DNA from: Medicago truncatula | Lineage: Eukaryota; Streptophyta; Magnoliopsida; Fabales; Fabaceae | DNA length: 64,000 nt | Assembly (NCBI RefSeq): GCF_003473485.1 | Contig: NC_053042.1 | Coordinates: 36,546,762 to 36,610,761 of the forward strand | Direction: 5' to 3' | Shown: positions 22,084 to 34,030 of the stretch, piece after piece | Layout: each line of letters opens with the position of its first letter | Numbering within the stretch: the stretch's first letter is position 1 | Translations under genes and position numbers: made by a program | Notes under the pieces: model-generated | Databases searched by the model: none | What the model was told of the DNA's origin: nothing | The model's input: the letters and a program-made list of their open reading frames with translations, nothing else

Positions 22084-23495
22084 AAGTCATGTTGTTTTTT
22101 CTTCTCTAAAAAAAAAGTCATGTGATTTTTTAATAAGACCATAATCATTTAAATTTACTGAATTCATTTGATTACGTTTTTTCATCGTGTCTTTATTAAC
22201 CTTACTTTACTACTCCATGCTCCCTTCTATTTTATTTTAATCCCGTTTTTTTTTGTCAGCATTTACTATGTTAGTGCAAATTTTACAATATCATATTTCT
22301 AATCAAACAATTTTTAGAGATATATAATACCAATTAACGGATAATTATTGTATTTATAGCAATATCGTTGACAATCAAACAATTTCAATGTATTTCAAAG
22401 TAAATAAGGATGCGAATTTTTTCTTGCCATTTAAATTTGAAACATTGACCATTATTTCCTTTATTTGCACTCCCACATGTTACAGTAGTGTTTGGTTTCA
22501 TGTTTTTTTCACGGTGCACGCTATCCAATGTCACTTTTACCGTGATTTTATGAAGCTGGAAATTCCAACTTTTGCCTAGACGTGCTTTTTTGAGCTTTCC
22601 ACCGGTATTCCAAACACATATTACATCTATTAAAGATCAAAATTTGTACTTTTTTTTTTGTTGGATACGTGTGTAACTCATTTACCAAAGATCAAAAGTG
22701 AGAAATTTAAAATAATATAAGTATTCATCTTATCAACTCATCATAAGACATTGACGTTTTTTAATAGTTTGTTCTCCACCAAAGACAATAAATGAAGGAA
22801 TTTAAAATAAAGTAAAAATTTAAATAATTTTTCTATTTAATATAATTTTTTTTTAGGCAAATGACATTAAAAAGCTAAGAAAGCAATTCGTCGTAATGTT
22901 CATAGTTCTGCGGGAGTATACAATGAGTTGAATCATCATATTCGACAATTTTTCCCCTCCAAATAAACTTCTCAAAATACGATTTTTCCCCTCCAAATGC
23001 GATTTTCTTCATTCTTGCGCCATTCAAAGTCAATTTCTCCGACAATATCAAGTAAGTGTTGATTATCCTACCTCATTGCATTTTTTTGGCTGAAAATTTA
23101 GATTTCTTTGAATAAATTTAACATTTTTAGGTTTTTAAAAATTTGGCTTGCATGTTAGTTTTTAGGACTATTAGCGATGAATTAAGTTATGAATTGTAGT
23201 TTAGAGTGCAATGCGGTAGTTTTAGGATCTTGAAATTGTTTGATTTTAAGTTTATTGAAAGTTGCACTGTAGGTGTTTGATAAAATGTCTCAAAGATTTT
23301 TTTTTGTTTTTTGTATTGTTAATGATGGAATCTGTTAGCAATTGATTTGTTATAGTTGATTGTAGTTAGTCTGACTGCAATGTGGTAGTTTACAGATTGA
23401 AATGACACTGTCTCAATGAATTGTTAGAAATGTTGTTGAATTGTCCATATGAAAATGTCTCATTTATTTTTTGCTTTTTGAAATGTTGTGCAGAT
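22084..23495. other. AT-rich intergenic DNA
   Basis: No gene was recognised. From about 22900 the sequence (repeated CCTCCAAAT phrases, then a weakly intron-like stretch ending TTGTGCAG before 23494) may belong to the mobile-gene relic that follows. Confidence 0.35.
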
Positions 23496-23890
23496 ATGTC
23501 TCAAAGGCCTGACAAACTTAGGTTAGAGAGGGAGTCCTCTACCGGTAGTGCACAGAGTGAAAATGAAGCACTACACCCTCCAATGAGTGATCGAGGGAGA
23601 GGTTAAGGCACGAGAATTGGAAACGTTGATGCTGTAGGGGATCATCATCACAGTGGACCCAATACAGTATCAGCAACAACATCATGAGGAGTATCAACCT
23701 GAGTATCTGGAGGCATATCAGTATGAGCAACCACATTATGAGCAACCTCCTTAGCAGCAGGCTGAGGCTCAGGGGGAGCCTGATATGGAGTTTGAGGCGG
23801 ACCGGATGCCTTTTGAGGGGGGCCTTGTGAGTTGTCGCTTTTACCGAACTTCGGTAAACATGTGGTATGCAAGCTTTGGGGTGATAAAGT
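23496..23890 (+). pseudogene. Relic of a low-complexity RG/Q-rich mobile gene (possibly plant-mobile-domain type)
   Basis: After a good acceptor (TTGTGCAG) a frame opens with MSQRPDKLRLERESSTGSAQ and runs to SDRGRG, then a stop at 23604-23606. Beyond the stop, GlnPro-rich and GGL-type fragments continue in shifted frames (FEGGLVSCRFYRTSVNMW near 23812). The opening resembles N-termini of transposon-linked plant mobile domain (MAIN-like) proteins as I recall them. The match is weak and the relic is clearly broken. Confidence 0.35.
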
Positions 23891-24954
23891 AGTTAGTATA
23901 ATTGATTTATTTTTATTTTTTTTGGGTACAAAAGAGGGCAAAGCCCAAGGAAAAAGAAAACTAAGATCCTTATTTTTATTTTTACTGATTATTTCACTAA
24001 TTTAATATTTATTTTACTTATTATTTTTTTAACGGTGTTTGTTAGTACACGTGACATTTTTTTTTTACTTATCTCACTTATTTAATTGTTTATGTTACAT
24101 TTTTTTTAGAGAAGTTGAAAATATGAAGTTTTGCGTTTTTGTTGCTATCATATAACACTTTTTTTTTTTTTAAGAAAAGATGCTTATAACATTTCATTAA
24201 TGTAACACTTAAATCATATTGCATGACTTAAGGAACGCATGACTAAAATTATCATTTAAGTTGGGAGCGAGCAATTTCTGTTGAATATAGAGCAATGAAC
24301 TAGAGTGTATTTGGACGGAGGAATGTTTTGAAGAAATGTATTGTTTTGAGGAAATTCAAATACTTTGGGGTGAATACCATTGTTTGGATATTAATTTGAA
24401 GCATTTTCAAAATGATGGAAATTTATGAAGTATTTTTGTTCAAGTTATAGAGAATTTCAAATGACACCTAAAAAGCTAAGAATTTCAAATTTCTTCATTG
24501 TTGTTATTTTTCATATTTTGCATTTTGATCCTCAAATTTTCCAAAAAATTCAAATTGACCCCAATAAATTTCCAAAAATTGGGCCCTTAGTTTTTTCAAA
24601 AATTATAATTTGACCCCTTAATTTTTTGAAATTTACATTTTGACCCCTAATTTCTGTTTTCAAATTTGGCCAAAAAAAATTAAAATTTATAAAAGTTGCC
24701 CAAAAATAATGACAATGAATTTGTTTTATTACTCCATCCAAACAAAAGTATTTAGAAATGAAAGTAATTTAATTGAATCATTTAAATTTTCTAGAATTCT
24801 AAATTCTTTAAAATTTCTCAATTACCTCATGGGTTGAAGCCCAATGAATTAGGGTTGAGTACAAATTTGGGCTTCAACCACCTATATATATTTAGGAAGT
24901 TAGCAAAATTTCCCAGAAAACGAAATACAGACAATTTTCATTTCATCGACGGGG
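23891..24954. other. Repeat-rich spacer upstream of the SHMT-like gene
   Basis: Holds one copy (24257-24360) of a repeat seen again at 29053-29155. It also has a run of loosely repeated AATTTGACCCC/TTTTGACCCC phrases at about 24520-24670. The promoter of the SHMT-like gene may lie in about 24800-24950, where TATATATATTTAGG occurs (about 24883). Confidence 0.45.
24257..24360. repeat. Dispersed direct repeat, copy 1
   Basis: GGAGCGAGCAATTTCTGTTG, then the AATATAGAGCAATGAACTAG phrase and GAGGAAATTC, match 29053-29155 with few differences. Its two copies bracket SHMT-like exon 1 and the solo LTR. The second copy has an extra partial repeat of its first 22 bases at 29038. Confidence 0.85.
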
Positions 24955-25279
24955 ATGACTTTACTACGACTAAATGTTGGTACTACGATCAAGGTTCCGA
25001 TTTCATCTCTCTCTAACTGTTCCGCAAAGCCTTTCGCTACTTTGGCTTTAGGCACTACCGCACAGATTTTTTCAGAAAGATCTTTTGCAAATGCTGGTTT
25101 TCCTATCCGTTCTTTTGTTAACAGAAAGATCTTTTGCAGCTTGAATGAAGATAATCTTTCAGGTAGGTTGCTTATTGAGATCTTCTTCGTCGTTATTTAT
25201 CTATTAACATTGTTAATAATCATTATTGGTATTGTTGCTTACAGTGGGTACTACTCCATCTCAACCCTCTGGTTTCTCT

Positions 25280-28200
25280 TGTAACACCCCGTTTTCCCAA
25301 CATAAAAATTTCATAAATTAATCAGAGTAAAACAACTTAAACGGAATGTTACACTTCTTTTCTTAAGAATCACAAATGGAATAATTAAATAATTATCCTT
25401 CAAATTTCAACAACGTAATAATTAAAACTTTGTAGCATAATTAATTTAACGACAATAAAAGCTTCAACAACATGTTCCAAAATTGATACATAAAGGAATG
25501 ATAAACTTAGCAACAATTTCCCATCCCGTTACGTATCAGAGCCCTAAGACACTTGAGCCACCACTCATATTAATCTTTAATACCTGCAAGTTACCCATAC
25601 GAAGGGCAACATTTTCAAGCAAAAGGGGTGAGATTTCACAAACAATAATAATAAGCATATAACTCATCAAATGCATCTAACAACTTAAACTCCATCAATT
25701 AGTAATAATAATTCTTTTAACGACTCCTAAACCATATCATGTACTCATCATATCAACAGTCATAACTCGATATCATAAACAACATCATAACAGCATCATT
25801 TAACATCATAATCAACATCTTAATCATAATCATATACAACATAACAACATCATTAATTCGTATTAACATTCTCCACTACGCATCTCATTAACAACTCATG
25901 AATAGAAGACAACTTAACAACTATACGTAACATCATCAATTCATAATAATAATTATTCATCAAACATTTCATTAGCAATTCATGAATAAAAGACAACTTA
26001 TCAACTTAACATAACCATCATCAAGTACATTTAACAACTCATAACTTAACATCATGTAATCATCATCACAACATTCATAATCATCATCATGTAACATCAT
26101 AACAACCTCATATTCAACACCATAAACAGTCATCATAACATTATAATCAATATCATAAACAACATCATAACAACATAATTCATCATATCATAAATATCAT
26201 TGTATAACAACATAATTCATCATATCATAAACATCATTGTATAACAACATAATTCGTCATTCGTCATATCGTAAATATCATTGTATAACAACATAATTCA
26301 TCATATCATAAACATCTCCTCATAATAATATAGACAAACACAACATAATCATCACCTCATGGTAACATAGTCGACACAACATAATCCTCATCTTATAATA
26401 ATGTAAACAACAACAAATCATCATAATAATATTCTTAATTCTTTAATTTTAGTAACACTTACTAATTCAACCAACAACGACGACAACAACAAGATTCTAC
26501 AACAACGACAACAACTCTCCCAATAACAACAACTACTACTTAATCAACAACAACGACAACAACTTAATCGACAACATAAACAACGTGAGAGTACACCACC
26601 TCTCATAACTCAACAACGCTTACAACTTAGGCTAACATTTACATCTTAGTTAAGATTTGACAGCATCACAGGTAGTACATAGACATCTCAAGATATAACA
26701 ATATCAAATGATAATCAACACAACTTAAACATCATATATAATTCCACATAATGCATTTGCAAATATACCACATCATTAACAACATCAATCGTCATTAACA
26801 ACATCATTAATCATCTTAATTTCATCAATAATAGATATCTAATTCATCAATTAAATCTAACACCCTGTCATAATAATAATTCATCAATATATAAGTATAT
26901 CATCATTAACAACATCAACAACAAATGGTAATTAAAACCAATAACATCGACTCATGCAACTACTCAACGACTCCACTAAGACTCCTCAACAATGCGCATG
27001 CATGTGGTACCATATTCAGGACCGTAGCCCACACCGTTGTCGAATGGTTAAAGCATTCTTTTCAGGACATAAGTCATCACCGCTAAACACCGCTTTGAAC
27101 AACTAATGTTCCACCGCTTTGAACGACAAGGCGTTCCAGAGCCGAAGCTCTCCCACTTTTATGATTATGCAACTGACTCCACTTGTGTATATCTACATAC
27201 AACTCGACAATGCATATATGTATATATGACTTATGACTCCACTTGTGTATATCTACATACATCTCAACAACAACAACGACAACAACAAATGTACATAATT
27301 AATTATGACAAACTCCACCTCTTAGTCAACTATGACACAACGACTCTTAATAGCAAGATTCATCAACACATTCACAACAACATATATATTCACCCACCAT
27401 ATCATAATAAACAATGTATATGGATTCACCAATATCATCACCCTTACATAATTTCACATCAGATATATGATTTGCCCACTTTCCAAGTCAAGAGAAAATT
27501 ACATCACCTTAAGATAAACATCACATTCAACACTCATCTATCAATCAAATACTTCCATATAGTCATACAAAACTAAATATGAAGGATTTATAAGGTAATT
27601 GACTTAAAATGATATTTTCATCAATGTTCGTCTCTCTTTAACATTTTACAAGAATCTTCCATTTTCAAAACCAAAATCAAATAAAACTCAAGGAAACCAA
27701 TCACTATAATTTACAGTAATCATATAATCTCTGTACTATCTTAATCCTATTCCATTTCCTTGAAGATCCCATTTTTCAGAAAAGTCAACGTTTTTGAGCA
27801 ATTTTCAAAGTTAAGTTTTGATTTCATAAGCCAAGTCCAAATTTCATTCAAGGAGATGTTACATTAGAATTAAGTATGAGACTAATGATTATACAAGTTA
27901 AAAGAAGTGTTTTAAGCAGTTCAGATTGGCTATAGGAAGCTCAGAACAAAATTCAAAAAGTGCTGAAACTGGGCTCGTTCGCTTAGCGTTCGCTTAAGCG
28001 AACTCAAGTCAGTAGCTTCTGAGCTGTTCGCTTACCCGTTCGCTTAAGCGAACAGTCATCAGATAGCAACTTTCAGCGTCGCTTAAGCGACCATTCAAAA
28101 TTTCTGCAGAAAAATGTTACGGGTTCCACCCCCTTTTCACCCAAAACTCCCAATTTTGATCTCCCAATGCCCAAACATGTTTCCAAAGATTGTTTATAGG

Positions 28201-28879
28201 TTCATTATACAATTAGGCATCTAAAGGAACATAAAACAGGCATCAACAACAACAATTCAGATCATTCTAGCAATCATACAAAACTTCTCCAATTTATCCA
28301 ACAAATTCTAATCTCATTCAAAATTCTGATCACAGCAACATTATAGATTAAGAAATCATTCTAAACACTAAAACTAAACACATTAAACATGATTCTTACA
28401 CCATCCCTTTCAAATCAGCATCAACCCTAATTCCCAATTTTTATTTTCAAGAACAACTCAATTAGATCAATTTTCAGAAATTATATACTATGATTATTGA
28501 GAGATAGTCTCACCCTTACCTTAATTTAGAAGAAAACGCACAACGATCGGATTCTCTGACTCCACTTGTTCTTCTCACCATTGTTCTTGGTTTTCTCTCC
28601 CAAAACTTGTTTTCACGTAAAACTGCTTCTGACCTTTTCTTTTTCCTAACTCTCAAAACTATAACTCCCCCTTATTTCATTAAACTCCCCTTAATTCTAT
28701 TAATTATTAATTAATTCCCCACACTCCAAAATAACTCTATTTCTCATATTATTCTCATTATATTAAAATAAATCATATAATAAAATAATACACACCACAT
28801 AAATCACAATATTATTTAAAAACACATAAAAGACTCTAAATAATTCTAAAATAAATAAAATAACGACTAGGGCGTTACA
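25280..28879. mobile_element. 3.6-kb solo LTR in intron 1 of the SHMT-like gene
   Basis: It begins TGTAACACCCCG and ends AGGGCGTTACA (TG...CA ends as imperfect inverted repeats). Perfect 5-bp target duplications, TCTCT, flank it at 25275-25279 and 28880-28884. No gag-pol and no second LTR are present, so it is best read as a solo LTR left by recombination. Such long LTRs are known from Tat/Ogre-type gypsy elements of legumes; the lineage is inference. The interior has a long CAA/CAT/AAC-rich low-complexity zone (about 25650-27000) and perfect GTTCGCTTAAGCGAAC palindromes at 27988-28003 and 28038-28053. An open stretch at 27106-27576 is compositional and not a gene. Confidence 0.88.
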
Positions 28880-28884
28880 TCTCT

Positions 28885-28931
28885 GACTTGTTTAATTAAA
28901 AGTACAAGTATAGATGCTTAAAAAAATTATG

Positions 28932-28975
<44 letters not shown>

Positions 28976-29388
28976 ACGTTCCAGTACACATACCAGGTAT
29001 CGTACCCGTACCTATGCATCATAGATTTTAAAACAACTTTGGAAGCGAGCAATTTCTGTTGGGAGCGAGCAATTTCTGTTGAATATAGAGCAATGAACTA
29101 GAGTGTATTTGGATGGAGAAATGTTTTGAGGAAATGTATTGTTTTGAGGAAATTCGTTGATACCATTATATTAATATATAGTCGCACTCGATATATAGTT
29201 GAATTCCGCACCGATGTTTTAATATAGGGTTAAATGTACTTTCGTCCCTTGTCATTTCGGTAATTTCTGGTTGTAATTTTTTGTTTGTTTACAAGAATTA
29301 TCCTAATGGCATATTTTAACCCTTTAATATATATGGCCATGTATTCATCTCTTCGTTCACGGCATCATGTGCTAATTTGAAATATTAG
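28885..29388. other. Rest of SHMT-like intron 1
   Basis: Holds a (TA)n microsatellite at about 28935-28970, the second copy of the 24257 repeat (29053-29155), and AT-rich DNA up to the exon 2 acceptor at 29387-29388. Confidence 0.6.
29053..29155. repeat. Dispersed direct repeat, copy 2
   Basis: Partner of 24257-24360. The preceding 29038-29060 repeats its first 22 bases. Confidence 0.85.
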
Positions 29389-31956
29389 GTGAAGGAAGGA
29401 GTTTCCCAAATTATGGCTTTACTGAAGCTGATGAGAGTGAAATTCCTTTTGATGAAAGGGTACTTGCCGCATTCCATCTAGATTGTAATAAGTGGGGTGT
29501 AAGTGTTAAACCATTAGCTGGTAGCGTGATTAATTTTGCAGTGTACATTTCAATTCTTAAGCTAGGTGATCGAATAATGGTAAACTATCTTTCTTTCACT
29601 TAAAGTTTGTTTAATTTTTCCAATCCCAAAGTGGAAATCCATTACATTGTTTTTCTAATGTCAGTGATTATATGTTACCAGTATTTGAATTTGACTCACA
29701 AGGGACATTTATCTCATAATTTCGCCTCGCAATATTTTGAAATTATGCCGTACCGACTTGATGAATCAACAGGTGTTTGTATTTTCATTAAAATTGTTTT
29801 TAGATATATTGGCTTATTTGTGGAATAACATACTTGCTTTTGAATTACAACAGATCTTATTGGGCTGGAGAAAACTGCTGCTGAATTCCGACCAAAGCTC
29901 ATTGTTGCTAGTGTGTATCCTCCAGACGTCAATTATTCTCGCATTAGAAAAGTATGTTTATTTTAATCTTCATCATCTGCTTCTGTATACAATGTGATTT
30001 TATTCCTTGCGATAAACTAATTGCATCTTTTATGCAAGGAAAGATAGCAGATGAAGTAGGTGCTTTTTTTATGATGGATATGACTCATATTCTTGGGTTT
30101 GTTGCCGAGTCTGTGCTTGCCGATCCATTTGAGTTTTGTGATATTGTTGCCACCGCAACCCTCAAGGTTTGCTTTGATATTGGGTTCAGCTTACATTTTT
30201 TACTCAAAATGAAATAGAAGAATTTGCATTTAAAAATTACCAAAAGCAGGTATGTGTCATTGTCGCTTTTCAACATTGGTTAAAGTTGGGTGTAAACCAC
30301 TTCCGACCAATAACATTCATTCATACCATCGTGCAGGTGGTTGCTAACTGTATAGCTCTTGCTAACCGATTAGTTGAACATGGATATAAACTGGTTTCTG
30401 GTGGTAATGATAATCACATGGTTCTTGTTGATCTTGGGCAATTTGTAAGCTTCTTGCTCTTTTTTTTTTTTTTTGCGTGTCTAAAATTTTAATTCTCTTG
30501 TCTACCCCTCCTTAATCCTTTGTAGAAATGGTGCAATCCTGTGAATTTTTCTCAAAAATCCATAGTGTTGTGTATATTACTGACAAGCGAGATTTTGCTT
30601 ATTGATTTTTCTCAAGAATTTCATTTTTAGCACCTATAAAATCACACTTTTTAGTCCTGTACCATTTTTCTTTTGCATTTTTTATTACAGGGTCTATTCT
30701 TCGGGGTGGGATCAAACCTTCATACGATCTTGTTGTTTAGTAGCAGACCTATTCATGTGTTTTAGGCCGTCATAGGATTTGGTCTACTTAATAGTAGACT
30801 TTTATAGGTGTGGTTAGGCCTTAGTGTAAAATAGGCTTTTAAAAACGTCAGGCTTGTTCTTAAAAATTAGCCTATGACGGATAATAGGTCTGACTCGGGT
30901 CTATAATTTTTGAAGTAGGCCAGATCTAGGATTTACAAATCCCAGCCTGGCCTAGCCCATTTCCACCTCTAAGTCTATGCTGATTGGAATTTTTACAAGG
31001 ACGACTACAAATGCTGACGGAAAATTTTACATGGCTTAAAAAGTGGATTTTTTTATAGGGACCAAAAATGAAATTCTAGATATTTATGATCATTTACTTA
31101 ATTAACCCTTGATTTTATGCTTTTTTTAGTACCTTGTATTTCATATTAGTCAATCACATCCTTCAGGGTATTGATGGTGCTCTCGTGAAGAAAATTCTCA
31201 ACATGGCTTTTATAAACGGCAACAAGAATTTAGTGTCTGGTGAGTGACTTGCTCCTTGTTCCATATCATTTTAGTATGTGGAGCCATTTTTCGTTCCTAC
31301 AATGTTTTAACAAGAGATAGAACGTATTTATAGGGATGTTATTTTGTTAAAAAAACATTCGTATAAATTAGTCCAATTTATTATCCCAAATTGTCATATT
31401 TAATATCCAAAATTATAATCATTCGGATTTTTATTTTTTTACTTAGAAATAGAACTTGAAACCTATTCACAGGAACGTTGTTGTGTTAAAAATATTCATT
31501 CCAATTTGGCTAAATTAATATCCCAAATTGTCCCTGATGAGCATAGCTCAAGCTCAGTCAGCAAGGGAAGTTGGAAGTGAATTTCAAACCACTAAGCTAC
31601 ATGACCAAAATCAACTAATAGGTCCTTAAAGTGTTCTTCCACCCATCAATTTGGTCCTTGAGTCCACCAACTTTGATGATTGGGAATATATAGTTTAACG
31701 TTCTTTTAGTTGATTTTAATTGTACCAAATTAAGAGTGGGTAAGAAAATCTCACTCTCAAACACCCCTTAATTTGCACTTTTGCTTATTCTTTTTTATTA
31801 TCCTAACATGTTCTAATTTCAAAGGTGACAAGAATGCCCTAGTTTCCAACGGCATTTCCATTGGGACAAAAGCAATGACAACAAGAGGATTTAATGAGAA
31901 AGAATTTGAACTATTTGCGGACTTAATTCATGAGGGTGTGCTGTTAAGTTTCGAAG

Positions 31957-32188
31957 CAAAAAGTTTGGTCTTGGGATCTATGGATCAAGATTTTATGAAT
32001 GTTTTCATATCGCCTGAATTTTCTTTGGGAGACAAGGTTTCAGATTTGCGTAGAAAAGTTCAAGCTCTTGCTCCTTCGTCTGGAAGCAAAATGTTTGGTT
32101 ATGGTTTAAGATTTTATGAATTTTGTGACATCGCCTGAATTTTCTTTGGGAGACAAGGTTTCAGATTTGTGTAGGAAAGTTCAAGCTC
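31957..32188 (+). repeat. 121-bp tandem duplication in the last SHMT-like exon
   Basis: AGATTTTATGAAT through GTTCAAGCTCTTGCT occurs at 31988 and again at 32109. The second unit has an extra T that turns the ancestral VTSPEF frame into CDIA-stop. Past it, the original terminus GV-stop can still be read at about 32195-32203. Confidence 0.85.
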
Positions 32189-32203
32189 TTGCTGGAGTCT
32201 AAT

Positions 32204-32746
32204 CCTCTTTTTCTTGAAAATTTTCATGACGCTGATTACATGTTTTATTTGTGTTGCTGTTTGTTTAAACATAAATGTTATTGTTACAACCTATTGTGTT
32301 GCTGTTTGTTTTATTGGAGTCTAATCTCTCTCTCTCTCTCCAAATTCTCTTGGATACCTTGGAGTTGCACTTTGGCAATTTCTGACCTGTCTTCTTCATG
32401 GTCAAGTTGATAATGTTCATTTTATTTTTTGAAATGACTATTTGACTGCGAGTAGATTGAGTCAGGAATTCCCTAGTGCATTCTATTAAAATAATTTCTG
32501 AAGATTTTAATTTTGTTGGCTTATTTACAGATTTTGTATCCATATTCTGTTCTATCTAGGGTTCCTCTTTCAAGACCAGAATCTATACAAACTTTTTCTT
32601 TTTCAGCTTGTTGGTGGGTTATGTTATTGAGGTTCTATTTTCTTTTCCACAATATTATGGTAGTACAACAATCTTCCATACATGTTAAAACTTTGTTATG
32701 TAATTGAGTGATGATTAGTTGATCATATATAATGATCATATATATA
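32204..32746. other. Spacer between SHMT-like gene and phosphatase fragment
   Basis: AT-rich, with a CT run at 32328-32340 and an ATGATCATATATA-type palindromic stretch at about 32720-32750. No gene was seen. Confidence 0.4.
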
Positions 32747-32978
32747 TACATGTTTTTTGATTCATTTAACGGTTGCATACTTGAACATCCTAAATCAGAA
32801 GAAGACAGACAATGGAGTGAAAGTTAGAGAATGAATGTTGAGCTGTATAATATTAATTATTAAAGACTTTCAAATTGTGCCTCTGAAGAAGAATGCACTG
32901 AATACCTTGCAAAATATGTCTACTCAATACAAAGTTGACTCACAAAGACAACCGAAGAATACTATCTATGCCTTATAG
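32747..32978 (+). pseudogene. Acid phosphatase exon 1 fragment
   Basis: About 230 bases match the intact phosphatase gene at 43879-44125. The alignment runs from the signal peptide (LFDSFN / TTTTTTGATTCATTTAAC) through GAGAATGAATGTTGAGCTG to TACAAAGTTGACTCA. It has several frameshifts, stops and a deletion of about 30 bases, and nothing of exons 2-3 remains. It sits immediately before duplication copy B, as the intact gene sits after it. Confidence 0.88.
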
Positions 32979-33484
32979 TATTTGAATTTTAAATTTATGA
33001 AAGTTGTTTGTCAAACCGTTCATGTATCCAAAATTGTTGGCAGTTTCGGTAATGGTTTTCTTAACATCAGCTAAGATATATCGTGTAGATTGATTGAATT
33101 AGGGGTTCAATTTCCTTGGCACAAGAGTGAGTGTTCATTAGTTGATCTGTTTAAATTTTGTTCAAAGTTGGTTAAAAAATATCTGTGGCAAAGTTTTGAA
33201 AATTTTATTAATCTTCACTTTATATTTTAAAAATAAAAAAAAAAAAATCATTTCATTACTCGGGTGTTTGATACTTGGCATTTTTTATTTACAGCAGAAA
33301 AAACCTCATTAAAAGCAAACAAAATTCACCATTTTCAGACCTACGTTTGGTGCCTTTGATAAGAGGTCAGATATGAACAAGATATGATTCGGAAAAAGTA
33401 GCAGCGAGTATCTTCACAGTTTTCCTTTAATCCGGCGGTGGTCACTCTAGTGGAAATCATTTCTCATGGCCACTGAGATAAAAA
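32979..33484. other. Spacer before duplication copy B
   Basis: Contains AATTTCCTTGGCACAAGAGT near 33112, shared with about 3822, and A/T runs. No gene was recognised. Confidence 0.35.
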
Positions 33485-34030
33485 CCAGTGATTAGTGACG
33501 AGTAAAAATGCAGCGAATGACTTGATTTGGACAAGGAAAAACTGATGGTAGTTGGCATAGGGAAGGAATCCATGTTGGATGTTGGAGGTGGAAGGTGAGA
33601 GGCAGTGGGGGTGAAGAGTGGTGAAGGAAATGGAGGAAATCCCAAAAGATAGGGAAAGGATATCTCCACCACAGTTTGCAAAGTTGAGCCCCATGATAAC
33701 AAGCTAATATTTGCTCTCTGAAGGCTTCAACATAGTTGATCTCTAGTAGAAGAATGTTCATGAAAAGCAATAAAAAATAAAAACTATTCCAAAGTCAAAG
33801 ACCTGCCACAAATAAACTATTTAATTTTAACTTACAAATGTCTAAATAAAACCATACACTTCAAAGCGCTCCGACTAAACGGCTAGGGTTACAGCACAAA
33901 TGTAGTCGAAAAGTGAAAACAAAGTTTTACAGCATAAACAGAATCACGTAAGACAATTAATTGCAGCTTCTCCAATTTCTTCCTCAAATGGCGGCTTATC
34001 AGACTGTTTTGTCTACTTAAAATCAAAGCA

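Larger units (their letters stand above)
24955..32200 (+). pseudogene. Plastid-type serine hydroxymethyltransferase-like gene lacking its catalytic core
   Basis: Exons readable with consensus splice sites: 24955-25162, 29389-29579, 29682-29772, 29854-29951, 30044-30166, 30337-30444, 31167-31239 and 31825-32138. All junction phases agree and together give 401 codons. Landmarks of plastid SHMT are [108 protein letters not shown] and AMTTRGFNEKEF. SHMT uses PLP to interconvert serine and glycine with tetrahydrofolate. Here the segment between the N-terminal YG-EAD motif and ERVLAAF is missing. The PLP-lysine motif TTTHKS reads ATATLK, and the next exons (SLRGPRGG through HNHTIGG) are gone except for a scrap (FAFKNYQKQ, 30223-30249). 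The last exon has a 121-bp tandem duplication with a frameshift. It cannot be an active SHMT; it is either a pseudogene or a non-enzymatic relic. Confidence 0.88.

Noticed and set aside
25650-27000. CRISPR-like or satellite array of CATAACAACAT-type units
   Set aside because: The units vary in length and order with no constant repeat-spacer pattern. It is plant low-complexity LTR sequence.
27106-27576. A 156-codon plus-strand open stretch with His/Tyr/Gln-rich content
   Set aside because: It lies inside the solo LTR, in CAA/CAT-rich low-complexity DNA that naturally lacks stops.
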